Notes: generated by a model not told the origin, from the letters alone. Counted from the first letter of the stretch, positions 8,630 through 18,253 are shown. The stretch is 62,806 nucleotides of DNA from UBA8752 sp965657965 (GCA_965657965.1 CBFHQM010000011.1:1-62806); one strand, 5' to 3'. Made by a program: numbers and translations.

Positions 8630-10711
8630 ATGGCGACAAATGCGGCCCCTAGAGATCACGCTCATCCAATGGTCAACCTTTCCGACTGGAGAGACATGTG
8701 TTCGGCTCGGGCCTTGGCCGAACTCTACGAGGACAACGCCAAACTCACTTCCAAATACGTCCACGCTTGTGCGCACGGTCACGAAGCCATTCAAATGGCG
8801 GCCGGCCGTGGACTTGGGCCACAGGACTATGTGTATGCCTACTATCGAGATGACGCCATGCTGCTGTCCATGGGCATCTCCCCCGAAGAGCTCATGCTTC
8901 AGCTCTTCGCCAAGGCTACAGATCCATTCAGTGGTGGACGAACCTACTATGGACACCCTGCCCTCAAAAGAGATGGGTTTCCGAGAATCCCACACAACAG
9001 TTCTGCCACAGGCATGCAAGCCATTCCTGCTACCGGAGCAGCCATGGGACTTCAATACAGAGAACAGAACGGCCTCGGGCAAGAGGTCGAAGGCGATCAC
9101 GCCCCCATTGTAATCTGCTCCATCGGAGATGCAGCCATGACGGAGGGAGAAGTCTCTGAAGCCCTTCACATGGCCACGCTGCGCCAACTGCCGATTGTTT
9201 TTCTCGTGCAAGACAATGAATGGGACATCTCTGCCCACGCCTCTGAAATTCGTTTTGGCGATGCCACGACCTTGGCCAAAGCCTTTCCAGGCCTTGAAGC
9301 CCGAACGGTAGAGGGCCACGATCTAGAAGCCTCTATCCGTGCGATGGAATGGGCTTTTTCCACGGCGCGAAATGAACGCAGACCAGTTTTGGTTCACGCC
9401 AAAGTTCCCCTGCTTGGGCACCACACGAGCGGCGTCAGACGAGAATGGTATCGAGACGACCTTGAATCACACGCCGAACGTGACCCCCTGGTCCATTTGC
9501 GCAATCGCCTTCTCGAATTGGGACACACTGATGCATCACTCGATGAGGTCGCTGAAGCCGTAAAACTCGACATTCGTGCGGCTTTTGATCGCGCCCAAAA
9601 TGCACCAGAACCCGACCCATCAGCCCTGATGGACCATGCCTATGCCCTAACGCCTGTTGTTCGAGAAGAAGGCGCGCGCGTCGGCTCAGATCCAGAACCT
9701 CAAATCATGGTGGATCAGGCGCTACACGCCATGACAGAAATCTTGGCTGGCGACGACACCACACTGCTCTACGGTCAAGATGTTGGTGGTCGATTGGGAG
9801 GGGTCTTCAGAGAGGCGGCCACCTTGGCCCAAAAATTTGGTGACCACAGGGTATTCAACACCCCCATCCAAGAGGCATTCATTGTGGGCAGCACGGTTGG
9901 CATGAGCGCAGTGGGCCTCAAACCCATCGTAGAAATTCAATTTGCCGACTACCTCTGGCCGGGACTGAACCAGCTCTTCACTGAATTGTCTCGAAGTCAC
10001 TTTTTAAGCCACGGACAATGGCCTGTGAACAGTGTGATTCGCGTACCTGTCGGGGCATACGGCTCCGGCGGGCCCTATCACAGCTCCAGCATCGAAAGTG
10101 TGCTCACGGCCATCCGAGGGATTAAAGTGGCTTACCCGAGCTGTGGAGCAGACCTCAAGGGGCTGCTCAAATCAGCCGTACTCGACCCTAATCCAGTGGT
10201 TGTCCTTGAGCACAAAGGCCTGTATTGGTCCAAAGTGCCCGGAACCCAGGCCGCCAAGAGTCCCGAGCCGGACACCGATTATGTTCTGCCTTTTGGCTCG
10301 GCCCGCACTGTACTCACTGCAGATGCTTCAGAAAATGGCCAAGCGCGCGTGGCCATCATCACCTACGGCAGAGGCGTGCATTGGGCATTGGAGGCCGCAG
10401 CGGCTCTGCCCGGGCAAGTGGAAATTCTAGATTTACGAAGCCTCTCCCCGCTCGACGAAACGGCCATTGTAGCCACTGCTTCTCGCTGTCATCGTTGCCT
10501 GGTGCTCACAGAAGAACCTCCGAGAGGAAGCTTTGCCCAGGCCATTGCTGGACTGATTGCAGATGCTGCGTTTGAACATCTCGACGCACCCGTAAAATGC
10601 CTTGGCTCCATGGAGGTTCCCGCCATTCCCCTCAACGAACGCCTTGAGAAAGCTGTCCTTCCCAACGCAGAAGCCGTAGTCGCCGCTTGCGCACAGATTC
10701 TGGCGTATTAA
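8630..10711 (+). CDS. 2-oxoacid dehydrogenase E1, fused alpha and beta subunits
   Basis: A 693-residue thiamine-diphosphate enzyme that decarboxylates a 2-oxoacid, probably a branched-chain one, and passes the acyl group to an E2 lipoyl protein. The N-terminal half is E1-alpha: the YRDD segment, GGRTYYGHPAL, NSSATGMQA, and the ThDP/Mg motif GDAAMTEGE (about 166-174) followed by QDNEWD (about 194-199). The second half, from about 360, is E1-beta: LYGQDVGGRLGGVFR, NTPIQEAFIVG, and GPYHSSSIE. The fused architecture and length (about 690) are usual in Bacteroidota, where the subunits are separate genes in most other bacteria. ATG 8630 is preferred because the -7 box lies directly before it. No E2 or E3 gene is nearby. 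Substrate preference cannot be read from the sequence. Confidence 0.92.
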   Translation: MATNAAPRDHAHPMVNLSDWRDMCSARALAELYEDNAKLTSKYVHACAHGHEAIQMAAGRGLGPQDYVYAYYRDDAMLLSMGISPEELMLQLFAKATDPFSGGRTYYGHPALKRDGFPRIPHNSSATGMQAIPATGAAMGLQYREQNGLGQEVEGDHAPIVICSIGDAAMTEGEVSEALHMATLRQLPIVFLVQDNEWDISAHASEIRFGDATTLAKAFPGLEARTVEGHDLEASIRAMEWAFSTARNERRPVLVHAKVPLLGHHTSGVRREWYRDDLESHAERDPLVHLRNRLLELGHTDASLDEVAEAVKLDIRAAFDRAQNAPEPDPSALMDHAYALTPVVREEGARVGSDPEPQIMVDQALHAMTEILAGDDTTLLYGQDVGGRLGGVFREAATLAQKFGDHRVFNTPIQEAFIVGSTVGMSAVGLKPIVEIQFADYLWPGLNQLFTELSRSHFLSHGQWPVNSVIRVPVGAYGSGGPYHSSSIESVLTAIRGIKVAYPSCGADLKGLLKSAVLDPNPVVVLEHKGLYWSKVPGTQAAKSPEPDTDYVLPFGSARTVLTADASENGQARVAIITYGRGVHWALEAAAALPGQVEILDLRSLSPLDETAIVATASRCHRCLVLTEEPPRGSFAQAIAGLIADAAFEHLDAPVKCLGSMEVPAIPLNERLEKAVLPNAEAVVAACAQILAY

Positions 10712-10820
10712 ACCCGTTTATGCCCCTCTCATTCCCAGTCATGACCAACTGAGAAAAGAATTCAGGTAAGAAGTTGATATTCAGTGAACTTTACCTTGTG
10801 ACAAGAGGTTTCATAAGAGC

Positions 10821-11897
10821 ATGTCAAACACCAAAGAGCTTCGAACAGCGCCCATCCCACCGATGCGGGACTGTACAGTGCGTTCGTCAAAACGTTTGAC
10901 ACCGGACAGCGTTCTGGTCACATTGGACCCCGGGCAGAATACCCAATGGCTGGCGTCCCAACCCGGACAGCGTATCACCTGCTGTCTGAATCTAGGCGGT
11001 CAAAATTGCTACCGCAACTACAATCTGGTCAATGCTCCAGGAGAGGCGCCACAAATTGCGGTAAAGCAAGTGAGCGAAGCAGGAGCATCGCAGTACTTCA
11101 ATACACAACTGCGCCCAGGCGATGTTTTGCGCATCGCCCAGCCGGAAGGAGACTTCTACAATGCGGAGTTAGACAAGTCTGCTCACCACCTGCTGATGTT
11201 TGCAGCAGGCAGTGGAATTACCCCACTTCTCTCCATCATCCAGCACGCCTTGACCGTAAGACCGGACAACAAGGTGACTTTGTTTTACGCCAACTCAGAA
11301 CCGAGACAAATCATGTTCCGGGAGCGACTCGATGATCTCGCAGAGTCATCTAGGCTCAACGTTTTCCATATCCTCGGCAATGGTGCCACTGGAGAGGACT
11401 TGTCATCGGGAAGACTGAACCCAAGAAAGGTTCAACAGCTTCTTAACCAGTTTCGCCAGAAGGCACTGCCTGAACAAGCCTTCATCAGCGGCCCTGATGG
11501 ATTCAGAGCTGCCGTCGAAGATGGGATACAGTCAGAACTGAGGCCCCTGAACAGTCTGGCTTATTCGTTTTGGAGCCCCACAGCCCAAACAACCTCGGAG
11601 ACCACACAAGACCAGCATACAGAAGTGCACTTGGCTGTGGGCGGCGTCATGCGCGTAATCCCGAAAGCCTCTCAATCTATGACACTGCTCGACGCCGCAG
11701 ACCAAGCAGGCCTCGACATGCCGGCGGATTGTCGCAGTGGGATTTGTCACAGGTGCAAAGCCCGGATCGTATCGGGCAGGACCACTCCTGCAATGCGAAA
11801 GGAAGAAAGTGGGCAAACCAAGCCAGTGGAACCGGGCTTCATTCTCTGCTGTCAAGAAAAACCCAACGGCGAGCGCTTGGAATTGGAAATGGACTGA
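10821..11897 (+). CDS. Ferredoxin-NADP reductase-type protein with C-terminal [2Fe-2S] ferredoxin domain
   Basis: A 358-residue flavin oxidoreductase of the PaaE/phenol-hydroxylase-reductase type. The FAD-binding barrel carries YRNYNL (65-70). The NAD(P)-binding half begins with AAGSGITPLLS (128-138). The C-terminal plant-type ferredoxin has cluster ligands C304, C309, C312 and C343 or C344. Such proteins move electrons from NAD(P)H through FAD and the cluster to an oxygenase, desaturase or similar partner; no partner gene is adjacent, so its acceptor is unknown. It lies 109 bases after the E1 gene and may have its own promoter (TACCTTGT at 10792 is a weak -7 match). It converges with the lolA-like gene, with 4 bases between the stops and no visible terminator. 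Confidence 0.9.
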   Translation: MSNTKELRTAPIPPMRDCTVRSSKRLTPDSVLVTLDPGQNTQWLASQPGQRITCCLNLGGQNCYRNYNLVNAPGEAPQIAVKQVSEAGASQYFNTQLRPGDVLRIAQPEGDFYNAELDKSAHHLLMFAAGSGITPLLSIIQHALTVRPDNKVTLFYANSEPRQIMFRERLDDLAESSRLNVFHILGNGATGEDLSSGRLNPRKVQQLLNQFRQKALPEQAFISGPDGFRAAVEDGIQSELRPLNSLAYSFWSPTAQTTSETTQDQHTEVHLAVGGVMRVIPKASQSMTLLDAADQAGLDMPADCRSGICHRCKARIVSGRTTPAMRKEESGQTKPVEPGFILCCQEKPNGERLELEMD

Positions 11898-11901
11898 CCG
11901 C

Positions 11902-12582
11902 TTAGAGGCGGTTGTCGATGATGGTGGCCCCAGGGTAGTTCTTCACGTCAAATGTGAAGTCCGCTTGTGGAGACTCCCCATCCCCTTCCAACTCTACAAT
12001 GGCGTACTCAACATCGGTCCCGTCGCGGCCCTTGACCACCAACATGACAAGCTCGAGTGCATTTTCATCAATGAAACACTGGATCGCATGATACCCCTCC
12101 TCTTTGGCACCCACGGGATACAAGTCCACCCGCGTTAACAACACGCCGTCTCGCTTCTCTGGTCCCTTCATCACCTTCGTGAACCCTTCTTCCCAGATGG
12201 TGAACATGCGTGAGGGGTCAATCCCGTCCTCGGCAATCGTTTCCGCGTCGTCCACATAACACTCCCCCATCTCGGGCTCATATGTCCAGACGGTTTCCCC
12301 ATCACAGATGATGGTGTACTCTCCGAGTTGAAGGTGGTAACGGTCTCCTTGGACCCACACTTCACCAGATTGTTCCATCTCGAAATCGCTTTGACGGTCG
12401 ATCATCTTCGAGACATACGCAGCGTGCACAGATTCATACTGCTGCATTTTCTCACTGATTTGAGACAGCAAAAGGTCGGCGGCAGCGTCCTCCTGGGCAT
12501 ACGAAGCACCTTGGGAAAGGCACACAAACATGGCGGTCAGGAGCAAAGATTGAACACCGCAAAAGAGAGAAGAAGAACACAT
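11902..12582 (-). CDS. lolA: LolA-like outer-membrane lipoprotein carrier protein
   Basis: A periplasmic carrier, expected to ferry lipoproteins released by the Lol ABC transporter to the outer membrane. ATG 12582 is chosen because it starts a good signal peptide (MCSSSLFCGVQSLLLTAMF to SYAQ); the longer open frame would overlap ftsK. The mature part (about 195 residues) has the LolA/LolB-like half-barrel features: LLSQISEKMQQYESVHAAYV near the start, an alternating beta pattern (EVWVQGDRYHLQL, TIICDGETVWTY), and NYPGATIIDNRL at the end. It starts 13 bases after the ftsK stop and is probably co-transcribed with it, a gene order seen in other Bacteroidota. Identity rests on fold-like pattern and context. 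Confidence 0.8.
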   Translation of the reverse strand: MCSSSLFCGVQSLLLTAMFVCLSQGASYAQEDAAADLLLSQISEKMQQYESVHAAYVSKMIDRQSDFEMEQSGEVWVQGDRYHLQLGEYTIICDGETVWTYEPEMGECYVDDAETIAEDGIDPSRMFTIWEEGFTKVMKGPEKRDGVLLTRVDLYPVGAKEEGYHAIQCFIDENALELVMLVVKGRDGTDVEYAIVELEGDGESPQADFTFDVKNYPGATIIDNRL

Positions 12583-12595
12583 AGGAAGGCCGAAA

Positions 12596-15403
12596 TTAAG
12601 AGGTGGGCACGTCATCAGAACCACTGCCACGCAATAACTGTTCCAAAGATGCTTCGTCGGGCACCAAAACCTTTCTTGCCTTGGACCCCTCGAATGGTCC
12701 AATAACACCCGCAGCTTCAAGCTGATCAACCAAACGGCCCGCTCGGTTGTACCCCAGCTTCAGCTTTCGTTGGAGCAATGACGTCGACCCTTGTTGATGG
12801 AGCACCAAAATTCGGGCAGCCTCGTCGAACATGCTGTCTCTTTCCTCCGCTGCGATGTCCCCCATTTGTTCACTGTGCTCATCCGGAACTTCGGGCAAGA
12901 GCAGGGCATCTGGATACCCCCGTTGGGACCCAATGAAGTCTGTGATCGCCTCCACTTCTGGCGTGTCCACAAACCCACATTGCAATCGAATCAAGTCATT
13001 TCCTGTGGACAAGAGCATGTCGCCCCGTCCAATCAATTGATCGGCTCCCCCCGCATCTAGAATGGTGCGACTGTCCACCTTCGAGGTCACTCGGAAAGCC
13101 ACACGCCCTGGGAAATTTGCCTTGATTGTTCCCGTAATGATGTTCACCGAAGGACGCTGAGTGGCTATGATCAAGTGAATGCCAATGGCCCGCGCCAACT
13201 GCGCCAATCTGGCAATGGGCATCTCCACCTCCTTGCCCGCTGTCATAATCAGGTCGGCAAACTCGTCAATCACGAGCACGATGTACGGCAGATACCGATG
13301 CCCTTCTTCGGGATTCAGTTTCCGGCGGACAAATTTGGCATTGTACTCTTTCAAGTTTCGACACTGCGCGTTTTTGAGCAGTTCGTAGCGTTGGTCCATC
13401 TCCAAACAAAGCGACTTGATGGTCCGAACAACTTGCGTGTTGTCGGTAATGATGGCCTCCTCTGTGTCGGGAAGTTTCGCCAAGTAGTGTCGCTCAATGT
13501 GATTGAAAAGGGTCAGTTCCACTTTCTTCGGGTCGACCAAAACAAACTTCAATTGGCTAGGGTGCTTTTTGTAAAGCAGAGAGACCAACATGGCATTGAG
13601 CCCCACCGACTTTCCTTGCCCGGTGGCACCGGCCATGAGCATGTGTGGCATTTTGGCCAAGTCAAACACATAGGTCTCATTGGAAATGGTCTTTCCAATG
13701 GCAATGGGCAGAGCTGCATCGCTGTTTTGAAACTTATCGCTCGCAATCAACGACCGCATCGACACCACGTCCGGATTGGAATTGGGCACTTCAATGCCAA
13801 TGGTACCCCGTCCAGGAATGGGCGCGATGATGCGAATGCCGAGCGCGGCCAAACTCAAGGCAATGTCGTCTTCAAGGTTTTTGATTTTGGAAATCCGCAC
13901 CCCTGGAGCTGGGACGAGCTCATATAGCGTCACGGTTGGCCCGATGGACGCTTTAATGCTTGCGATTTCAATGCCATAGTTGCTCAATGTGTCCTCAATG
14001 CGCTTCTTGTTGGCTTCCAATTCCTCGTGACTGACCTCCGTTTTCCCCGAGCCATGGGAGGCCAAAAGGTCGATGTTGGGCAATTCAAACCGGCTCAATT
14101 CCAACGTAGGATCGTACTCTCCAAAGGCCTGTACACGCGTGTCAATTTCGTCCTCGGTCAAAGAACTCTCCTCCTTTGCTACCTCCACTTCAAGAGGGGT
14201 TGAACCATCGGGTTCTTCTGTCGGAGGCGTTGAAACAGACGGCTCGACAGTCGGGGTTTCTTCCGGCTGCTCCGACTCGGCTTGCACCTCGGAGGTCACC
14301 CCCTCGGGTTGTTCTGGCGTCGTCCTTACCGGCGTTGTGTCATCCACTTCCCACGGAACCTCTTCCGTGCCTTCGCTTGGCTCATTCTCCTCCGCAACCG
14401 AAACGCGGCCTGGCTCGGCATAAGCGTCAAGATCCGCCTCCTCATCGTCTGCCAATTCACGGGCACTCTTTCGGCGTCGAGGCCCAGGCGCGGCCTTTGT
14501 TTCACCGACTGGTTCAGCCTCCGTCACCTCCTCGTCGTCTGCTTCATCAACATCGTATTCCGACTGCTCACGTGCGAAGAAGTCCTTGATCTGGCGCGAC
14601 ACCTCCGGATGAAGAATGGCCCAAATGGCATACCCTGCAGCCATGGCCAAGACAGAGCCCAATACGCCCAAAGTAAACCGGCTCCATTGGGTTAACCACA
14701 AGCCGACAGCGCCCACCAAATGGTCACTCCCCCATCCTGTCACCAAACCGGTCTCCACATCAAAACTTAACGTGAGCAAACCCATTGTCCACGGCAACAA
14801 GGCGGAAGCCACCAACACATTGCGAAAACCCCGACCCAACGCCCATTGCCGATCCGGTGCCAGCTGTGTCCAACCTGCCAACAACAACCACACGCCGTAC
14901 AACGGGGCCGCCACGCCAAAACCACCGCGCATGAAGGCAAAAGCCCACTTTGCACCCAGCGCCCCCAATAAGTTGCGGTAACTGCCTGCGCCGGGCTCGG
15001 CCTCCGACAAGATGAAACGGATGTCGTGCCCACCCGTGAAAATGGCACTCAAGCCGGCCAAGAGCACAAATGCGCCACCGCCCAAGGCCAAGATGCCCGT
15101 GACCTGTTTTACACGAGGATCGCGGGTCCAATCCAACCGCGCTTCCCAGCGTACTTTTCTTTCCAAGCGAATCGCTTCTCGCTCCGCAATTCTGGCATCA
15201 CGCTCCAATTTTCGCTGTTCTCTGCGATCCGAAGCGGTGAGTTTTCCCTTCGTTTTCGCCTTTGCTTTGCTCGCTTTGGACCGTGGCGACACTTTTTCTG
15301 CCACTGCGGCATCGTCCACAGAGACTCTGCGATTGCGGGGTCTTGGGGCTGAATCAGCCTTGGAACGCTTGGAACTGCGGGACTTGGAGGGGCGCGGTGA
15401 CAT
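12596..15403 (-). CDS. ftsK: DNA translocase FtsK
   Basis: A 935-residue septal DNA pump that clears and aligns chromosome termini at division. Residues 1-95 are very basic (Lys/Arg-rich); membrane segments lie between about 100 and 265; an acidic, proline-rich linker follows (about 280-420). The motor domain has Walker A AGATGQGKS (591-599) and Walker B YIVLVIDEFADL (707-718). The C-terminal gamma winged helix (about 855-935; QRKLKLGYNRAGRLVDQLE) normally reads KOPS-like sites and activates XerCD. Length is typical for the group (about 800-950). Reverse-strand TACTTTCG lies five bases before the ATG. Confidence 0.96.
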   Translation of the reverse strand: MSPRPSKSRSSKRSKADSAPRPRNRRVSVDDAAVAEKVSPRSKASKAKAKTKGKLTASDRREQRKLERDARIAEREAIRLERKVRWEARLDWTRDPRVKQVTGILALGGGAFVLLAGLSAIFTGGHDIRFILSEAEPGAGSYRNLLGALGAKWAFAFMRGGFGVAAPLYGVWLLLAGWTQLAPDRQWALGRGFRNVLVASALLPWTMGLLTLSFDVETGLVTGWGSDHLVGAVGLWLTQWSRFTLGVLGSVLAMAAGYAIWAILHPEVSRQIKDFFAREQSEYDVDEADDEEVTEAEPVGETKAAPGPRRRKSARELADDEEADLDAYAEPGRVSVAEENEPSEGTEEVPWEVDDTTPVRTTPEQPEGVTSEVQAESEQPEETPTVEPSVSTPPTEEPDGSTPLEVEVAKEESSLTEDEIDTRVQAFGEYDPTLELSRFELPNIDLLASHGSGKTEVSHEELEANKKRIEDTLSNYGIEIASIKASIGPTVTLYELVPAPGVRISKIKNLEDDIALSLAALGIRIIAPIPGRGTIGIEVPNSNPDVVSMRSLIASDKFQNSDAALPIAIGKTISNETYVFDLAKMPHMLMAGATGQGKSVGLNAMLVSLLYKKHPSQLKFVLVDPKKVELTLFNHIERHYLAKLPDTEEAIITDNTQVVRTIKSLCLEMDQRYELLKNAQCRNLKEYNAKFVRRKLNPEEGHRYLPYIVLVIDEFADLIMTAGKEVEMPIARLAQLARAIGIHLIIATQRPSVNIITGTIKANFPGRVAFRVTSKVDSRTILDAGGADQLIGRGDMLLSTGNDLIRLQCGFVDTPEVEAITDFIGSQRGYPDALLLPEVPDEHSEQMGDIAAEERDSMFDEAARILVLHQQGSTSLLQRKLKLGYNRAGRLVDQLEAAGVIGPFEGSKARKVLVPDEASLEQLLRGSGSDDVPTS

Positions 15404-15408
15404 CGTAT

Positions 15409-15416
15409 CGAAAGTA
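15409..15416 (-). promoter_or_regulatory. TACTTTCG box five bases before ftsK
   Basis: A seven-of-eight match to TAnnTTTG on the reverse strand, ending five bases before ATG 15403. It would place the transcription start at or near the start codon. The divergent rpmG promoter is about 75 bases away. Confidence 0.45.
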
Positions 15417-15487
15417 GCAGGCGACCTCCTTCCAACGCAGTCTTTGCAGGTTGCTTATTCACAAGCGGAATTGGAGTAGGAAATGCA

Positions 15488-15495
15488 TACCTTTG
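15488..15495 (+). promoter_or_regulatory. Bacteroidota -7 box (TACCTTTG) of the rpmG operon
   Basis: An exact TAnnTTTG match 18 bases before ATG 15514, with a TTG at 15471-15473 as a possible, rather close, -33 element. It supports ATG 15514 rather than an in-frame upstream start at 15451. Confidence 0.6.
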
Positions 15496-15513
15496 CCCTC
15501 CATTTTCTGGATT

Positions 15514-15696
15514 ATGGCGAAGAAAGGCAACCGCGTACAAGTTATTCTCGAGTGCACCGAACATAAAACGTCGGGCAGACCGGGCACGTCGCGTTACGTG
15601 ACGACGAAAAATCGTAAAAACACTCCGGACCGGATTGAGTTGAAGAAATACAACCCAATCCTTCGCAAGATGACGGTCCATAAGGAAATCAAATAA
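15514..15696 (+). CDS. rpmG: 50S ribosomal protein L33 (bL33)
   Basis: A 60-residue large-subunit ribosomal protein. MAKKGNRVQVILECTEHK is the characteristic Bacteroidota L33 start and the end (NPILRKMTVHKEIK) is also typical. It lacks the CxxC zinc pairs of the zinc-containing L33 form. It is first in a short operon with the DUF4295 gene, 18 bases downstream, and then ftsY after a terminator. Confidence 0.96.
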   Translation: MAKKGNRVQVILECTEHKTSGRPGTSRYVTTKNRKNTPDRIELKKYNPILRKMTVHKEIK

Positions 15697-15714
15697 CCCC
15701 TATACCGAGGAACC

Positions 15715-15867
15715 ATGGCTAAGAAGACAGTCGCATCGCTCCAGAAGGGAGGCGGAAAGCAGCACACCATGTGCATCAAAATGTACAAGAGCCCGAAAAC
15801 GGGTGCCTACGCCTTCCGTCAGGAAGTCGTACACAACGACGAGGTCAAAGCTTGGTTCGCCAACTGA
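15715..15867 (+). CDS. DUF4295 small basic protein (ribosome-associated)
   Basis: A 50-residue protein starting MAKKTVASLQKGGGKQHT and ending VVHNDEVKAWFAN. It matches the DUF4295 family, which in Bacteroidota almost always sits directly after rpmG. The basic N-terminus and conserved placement indicate a ribosomal role; I recall that Bacteroidota ribosome structures assigned it as an extra large-subunit protein, but this cannot be checked here. The start is fixed by spacing from rpmG (18 bases) and by the conserved MAKKT. Confidence 0.9.
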   Translation: MAKKTVASLQKGGGKQHTMCIKMYKSPKTGAYAFRQEVVHNDEVKAWFAN

Positions 15868-15896
15868 GTCCTTGCCAAACTTGCCCTTGAGGCAGA

Positions 15897-15940
15897 CGAG
15901 GGCCGACTTCCACAGATGGGGAGCCGGCCCTCGTTGTTTT
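15897..15940 (+). terminator. Terminator between DUF4295 gene and ftsY
   Basis: A nine-base perfect stem (CGAGGGCCG, 15897-15905, with CGGCCCTCG, 15925-15933) is followed by TTGTTTT. It should end most transcripts from the rpmG promoter, so ftsY probably has its own start. Confidence 0.8.
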
Positions 15941-15959
15941 CCCCCCTTACCTTCACTGC

Positions 15960-16943
15960 ATGTCATTTTTTAAGCGGCTTTTTAGCTCTGATAAGAAGAA
16001 GTCCCTCGACGAGGGATTGGCACGTTCCAAGCGCGGCGTGCTCGAAAAGCTCACTCGGGCCGTGACGGGCAAAAAGGACATCGACGCCGATGTCCTCGAA
16101 GAGGTCGAGGAAGCCCTGATCACCAGCGACATTGGTGTGCAAACCACCACCCGCATTGTTCGTCGCATTGAAGAGAGAACCTCCAAAGCTGCGGCCTCTT
16201 CCATCGACCTTCTTTTGCCCATGCTCAGGGAAGAGATTGCAGCGATGCTGGAGGCCAATCGTGGCGACCAGCCGATTGACTTGAACCTCCCCAAAACAGA
16301 AGGACCCTATGTCTTTTTGGTCGTGGGCGTGAATGGTGTGGGAAAAACCACCACCATCGGAAAACTCTGCCACCAATTCGCACAGCGTGGCCTCAAGGTT
16401 ACCGTCGGTGCTGCAGACACTTTCCGCGCTGCGGCAGTCGATCAACTGAAGGTCTGGGCAGAGCGAACGGGCGCCAACTTCGTTGCACAAGGACAAGACG
16501 CGGACCCTGCTGCCGTCGCTTTTGACGCCGTTCAAAGTGCCGTTGCCAAAAACCACGATGTGGTGCTTGTGGACACTGCAGGCCGCCTTCACAACAAAAA
16601 GCACCTCATGGACGAACTGTCCAAAATCAAGAGGGTCATGCAAAAGGTGGCCCCTGGCGTGCCCCACGAAGTTCTGTTGGTCCTCGACGGATCCACAGGT
16701 CAAAACGCCATTGAACAAGCCCGTCAATTCACTGCAGCCACCGACGTCTCCGGACTGGTCCTGACCAAACTCGACGGCACCGCCCGAGGCGGTGTGGTGA
16801 TTGGGATTGCCGAAGAATTCAATATTCCCGTTCGTTTTATCGGCGTTGGAGAACAACCCGAAGACCTGCAGGTATTCAATGCAATGGAATTTGTTGACTC
16901 CCTGCTCCCCTCCTCCTTTGGAGACGAAAACCCAAGTGAATGA
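15960..16943 (+). CDS. ftsY: Signal recognition particle receptor FtsY
   Basis: A 327-residue GTPase that docks ribosome-SRP complexes at the inner membrane. The short N-terminal region (MSFFKRLFSSDKKK) is basic and lacks the long acidic A domain of the enteric protein, as is common in Bacteroidota. The four-helix N domain spans about 15-100. The G domain has GVNGVGKT (123-130), DTFRAAA (153-159), DTAGR (205-209) and TKLDGTARGG (269-278). The gene's ATG is four bases after a TACCTTCA box (15948-15955). Its last four bases overlap rimO, so ftsY, rimO and queE are likely one transcript. Confidence 0.97.
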   Translation: MSFFKRLFSSDKKKSLDEGLARSKRGVLEKLTRAVTGKKDIDADVLEEVEEALITSDIGVQTTTRIVRRIEERTSKAAASSIDLLLPMLREEIAAMLEANRGDQPIDLNLPKTEGPYVFLVVGVNGVGKTTTIGKLCHQFAQRGLKVTVGAADTFRAAAVDQLKVWAERTGANFVAQGQDADPAAVAFDAVQSAVAKNHDVVLVDTAGRLHNKKHLMDELSKIKRVMQKVAPGVPHEVLLVLDGSTGQNAIEQARQFTAATDVSGLVLTKLDGTARGGVVIGIAEEFNIPVRFIGVGEQPEDLQVFNAMEFVDSLLPSSFGDENPSE

Positions 16944-18253
16944 GGGCAAGAACAGCTTCGCGCAGACGCGCTCATGTGGTGACCCTTGGCTGTGCCAAGA
17001 ACACATTTGACTCGGAGGTCCTGATGAACCAACTCCGGGCCAACGACTTTGACGTGACCCACGACACCCCAATTGAAGCGGCACCTGTAGTGATCATCAA
17101 CACTTGTGGCTTTATCGAAAGTGCAAAGCAGCAAAGCATTGAGACCATCCTTCAATTTGCAGGCGCAAAGCAAGACGGTCGCGTGGACCGCGTTTATGTG
17201 ACCGGCTGCCTAAGTGAGCGTTACCGCGACGAATTGTCCGAGGAAATCCCAGAGGTCGATGCCTATTTCGGCACCCGAGAGCTGCCTAAATTGCTCAAAA
17301 CACTCAACGCAGACTACCGCAAAGAACTGGTTGGAGAACGTCTTTTGACCACTCCGCAACACTACGCTTATCTGAAAATTGCGGAAGGGTGTGACCGCCC
17401 CTGTGCGTTTTGCGCCATCCCGTTGATGCGCGGCAAGCACCGCTCGACCCCCATCGAAGACCTGGTCAAGCAAACCGAAGGTTTGGCTGCTCAAGGAGTA
17501 AAGGAGATCATCCTGATCGCCCAAGACCTCACTTACTACGGCCTCGATCTCTACAAGGAAAGGAAGCTCGCCGAACTTGTGCGCCAACTGAGCGACGTGA
17601 AGGGCATCGATTGGATTCGCCTGCACTACGCCTTCCCCAGCGGATTCCCCATGGACGTGTTGGACGTCATGGCCGAGCGAGACAACGTCTGCAATTACTT
17701 GGACATGCCACTGCAGCATGGAGCAGATCAAGTGCTCAAGAACATGCGCCGCGGCATCACCAGAGAGAAAACCGCGAAGCTCTTGGCCGACATTCGGTCT
17801 CGCGTTCCAGGAATCGCCATCCGAACCACACTGATTTGTGGGTTCCCAGGCGAAACCGAGGAGGATCACCAAGAAATGCTGGACTGGGTGGCAGAAAGCC
17901 GATTCGATCGTCTGGGCTGCTTTACGTACAGTCACGAAGAAGACACCCACGCTTACAACATGGAGGACGATGTGCCCGAAGAGGTCAAGCGACGCCGTGT
18001 GGAAGAGGTCATGTCTCTCCAAGCTGGAATCAGCGCTGAGCTCAATGCCGAGAAAGTGGGGAAAACCTACCGGGTTTTGTTTGACCGGAACGACGCCGGC
18101 GTCTTCATTGGCCGCACGCAATTTGACAGCCCCGATGTGGACTGCGAGGTGCGCGTCGAAGCCGGAGAAGACACCTACGTGCGCCTCGGTGACTTTGCAG
18201 ATGTCGTGATCGAATCTGCCACGGAATTTGACCTCTTTGGACGACTCGCATGA
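16940..18253 (+). CDS. rimO: Ribosomal protein S12 methylthiotransferase RimO
   Basis: A radical-SAM enzyme of 437 residues that adds a methylthio group to an aspartate of S12. The N-terminal UPF0004 domain has the three cysteines for the auxiliary cluster: C18 (TLGCAKN), C56 (NTCGF) and C90 (VTGCLSERY). The radical-SAM domain has C151, C155 and C158 (GCDRPCAFCAIPLMRG). A TRAM domain ends the protein. LGCAKN and the local motif set fit RimO better than MiaB. It overlaps ftsY by 4 bases and queE by 4 bases, which suggests translational coupling. Confidence 0.95.
   Translation: MRARTASRRRAHVVTLGCAKNTFDSEVLMNQLRANDFDVTHDTPIEAAPVVIINTCGFIESAKQQSIETILQFAGAKQDGRVDRVYVTGCLSERYRDELSEEIPEVDAYFGTRELPKLLKTLNADYRKELVGERLLTTPQHYAYLKIAEGCDRPCAFCAIPLMRGKHRSTPIEDLVKQTEGLAAQGVKEIILIAQDLTYYGLDLYKERKLAELVRQLSDVKGIDWIRLHYAFPSGFPMDVLDVMAERDNVCNYLDMPLQHGADQVLKNMRRGITREKTAKLLADIRSRVPGIAIRTTLICGFPGETEEDHQEMLDWVAESRFDRLGCFTYSHEEDTHAYNMEDDVPEEVKRRRVEEVMSLQAGISAELNAEKVGKTYRVLFDRNDAGVFIGRTQFDSPDVDCEVRVEAGEDTYVRLGDFADVVIESATEFDLFGRLA

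Noticed and set aside
8462..9319. A 285-codon reverse frame across the start of the E1 gene
   Set aside because: The forward frame has clear thiamine-enzyme motifs; the reverse product has none.
15963..17084. A 373-codon reverse frame opposite ftsY
   Set aside because: FtsY has complete GTPase motifs on the forward strand; the reverse frame is a codon-bias shadow.
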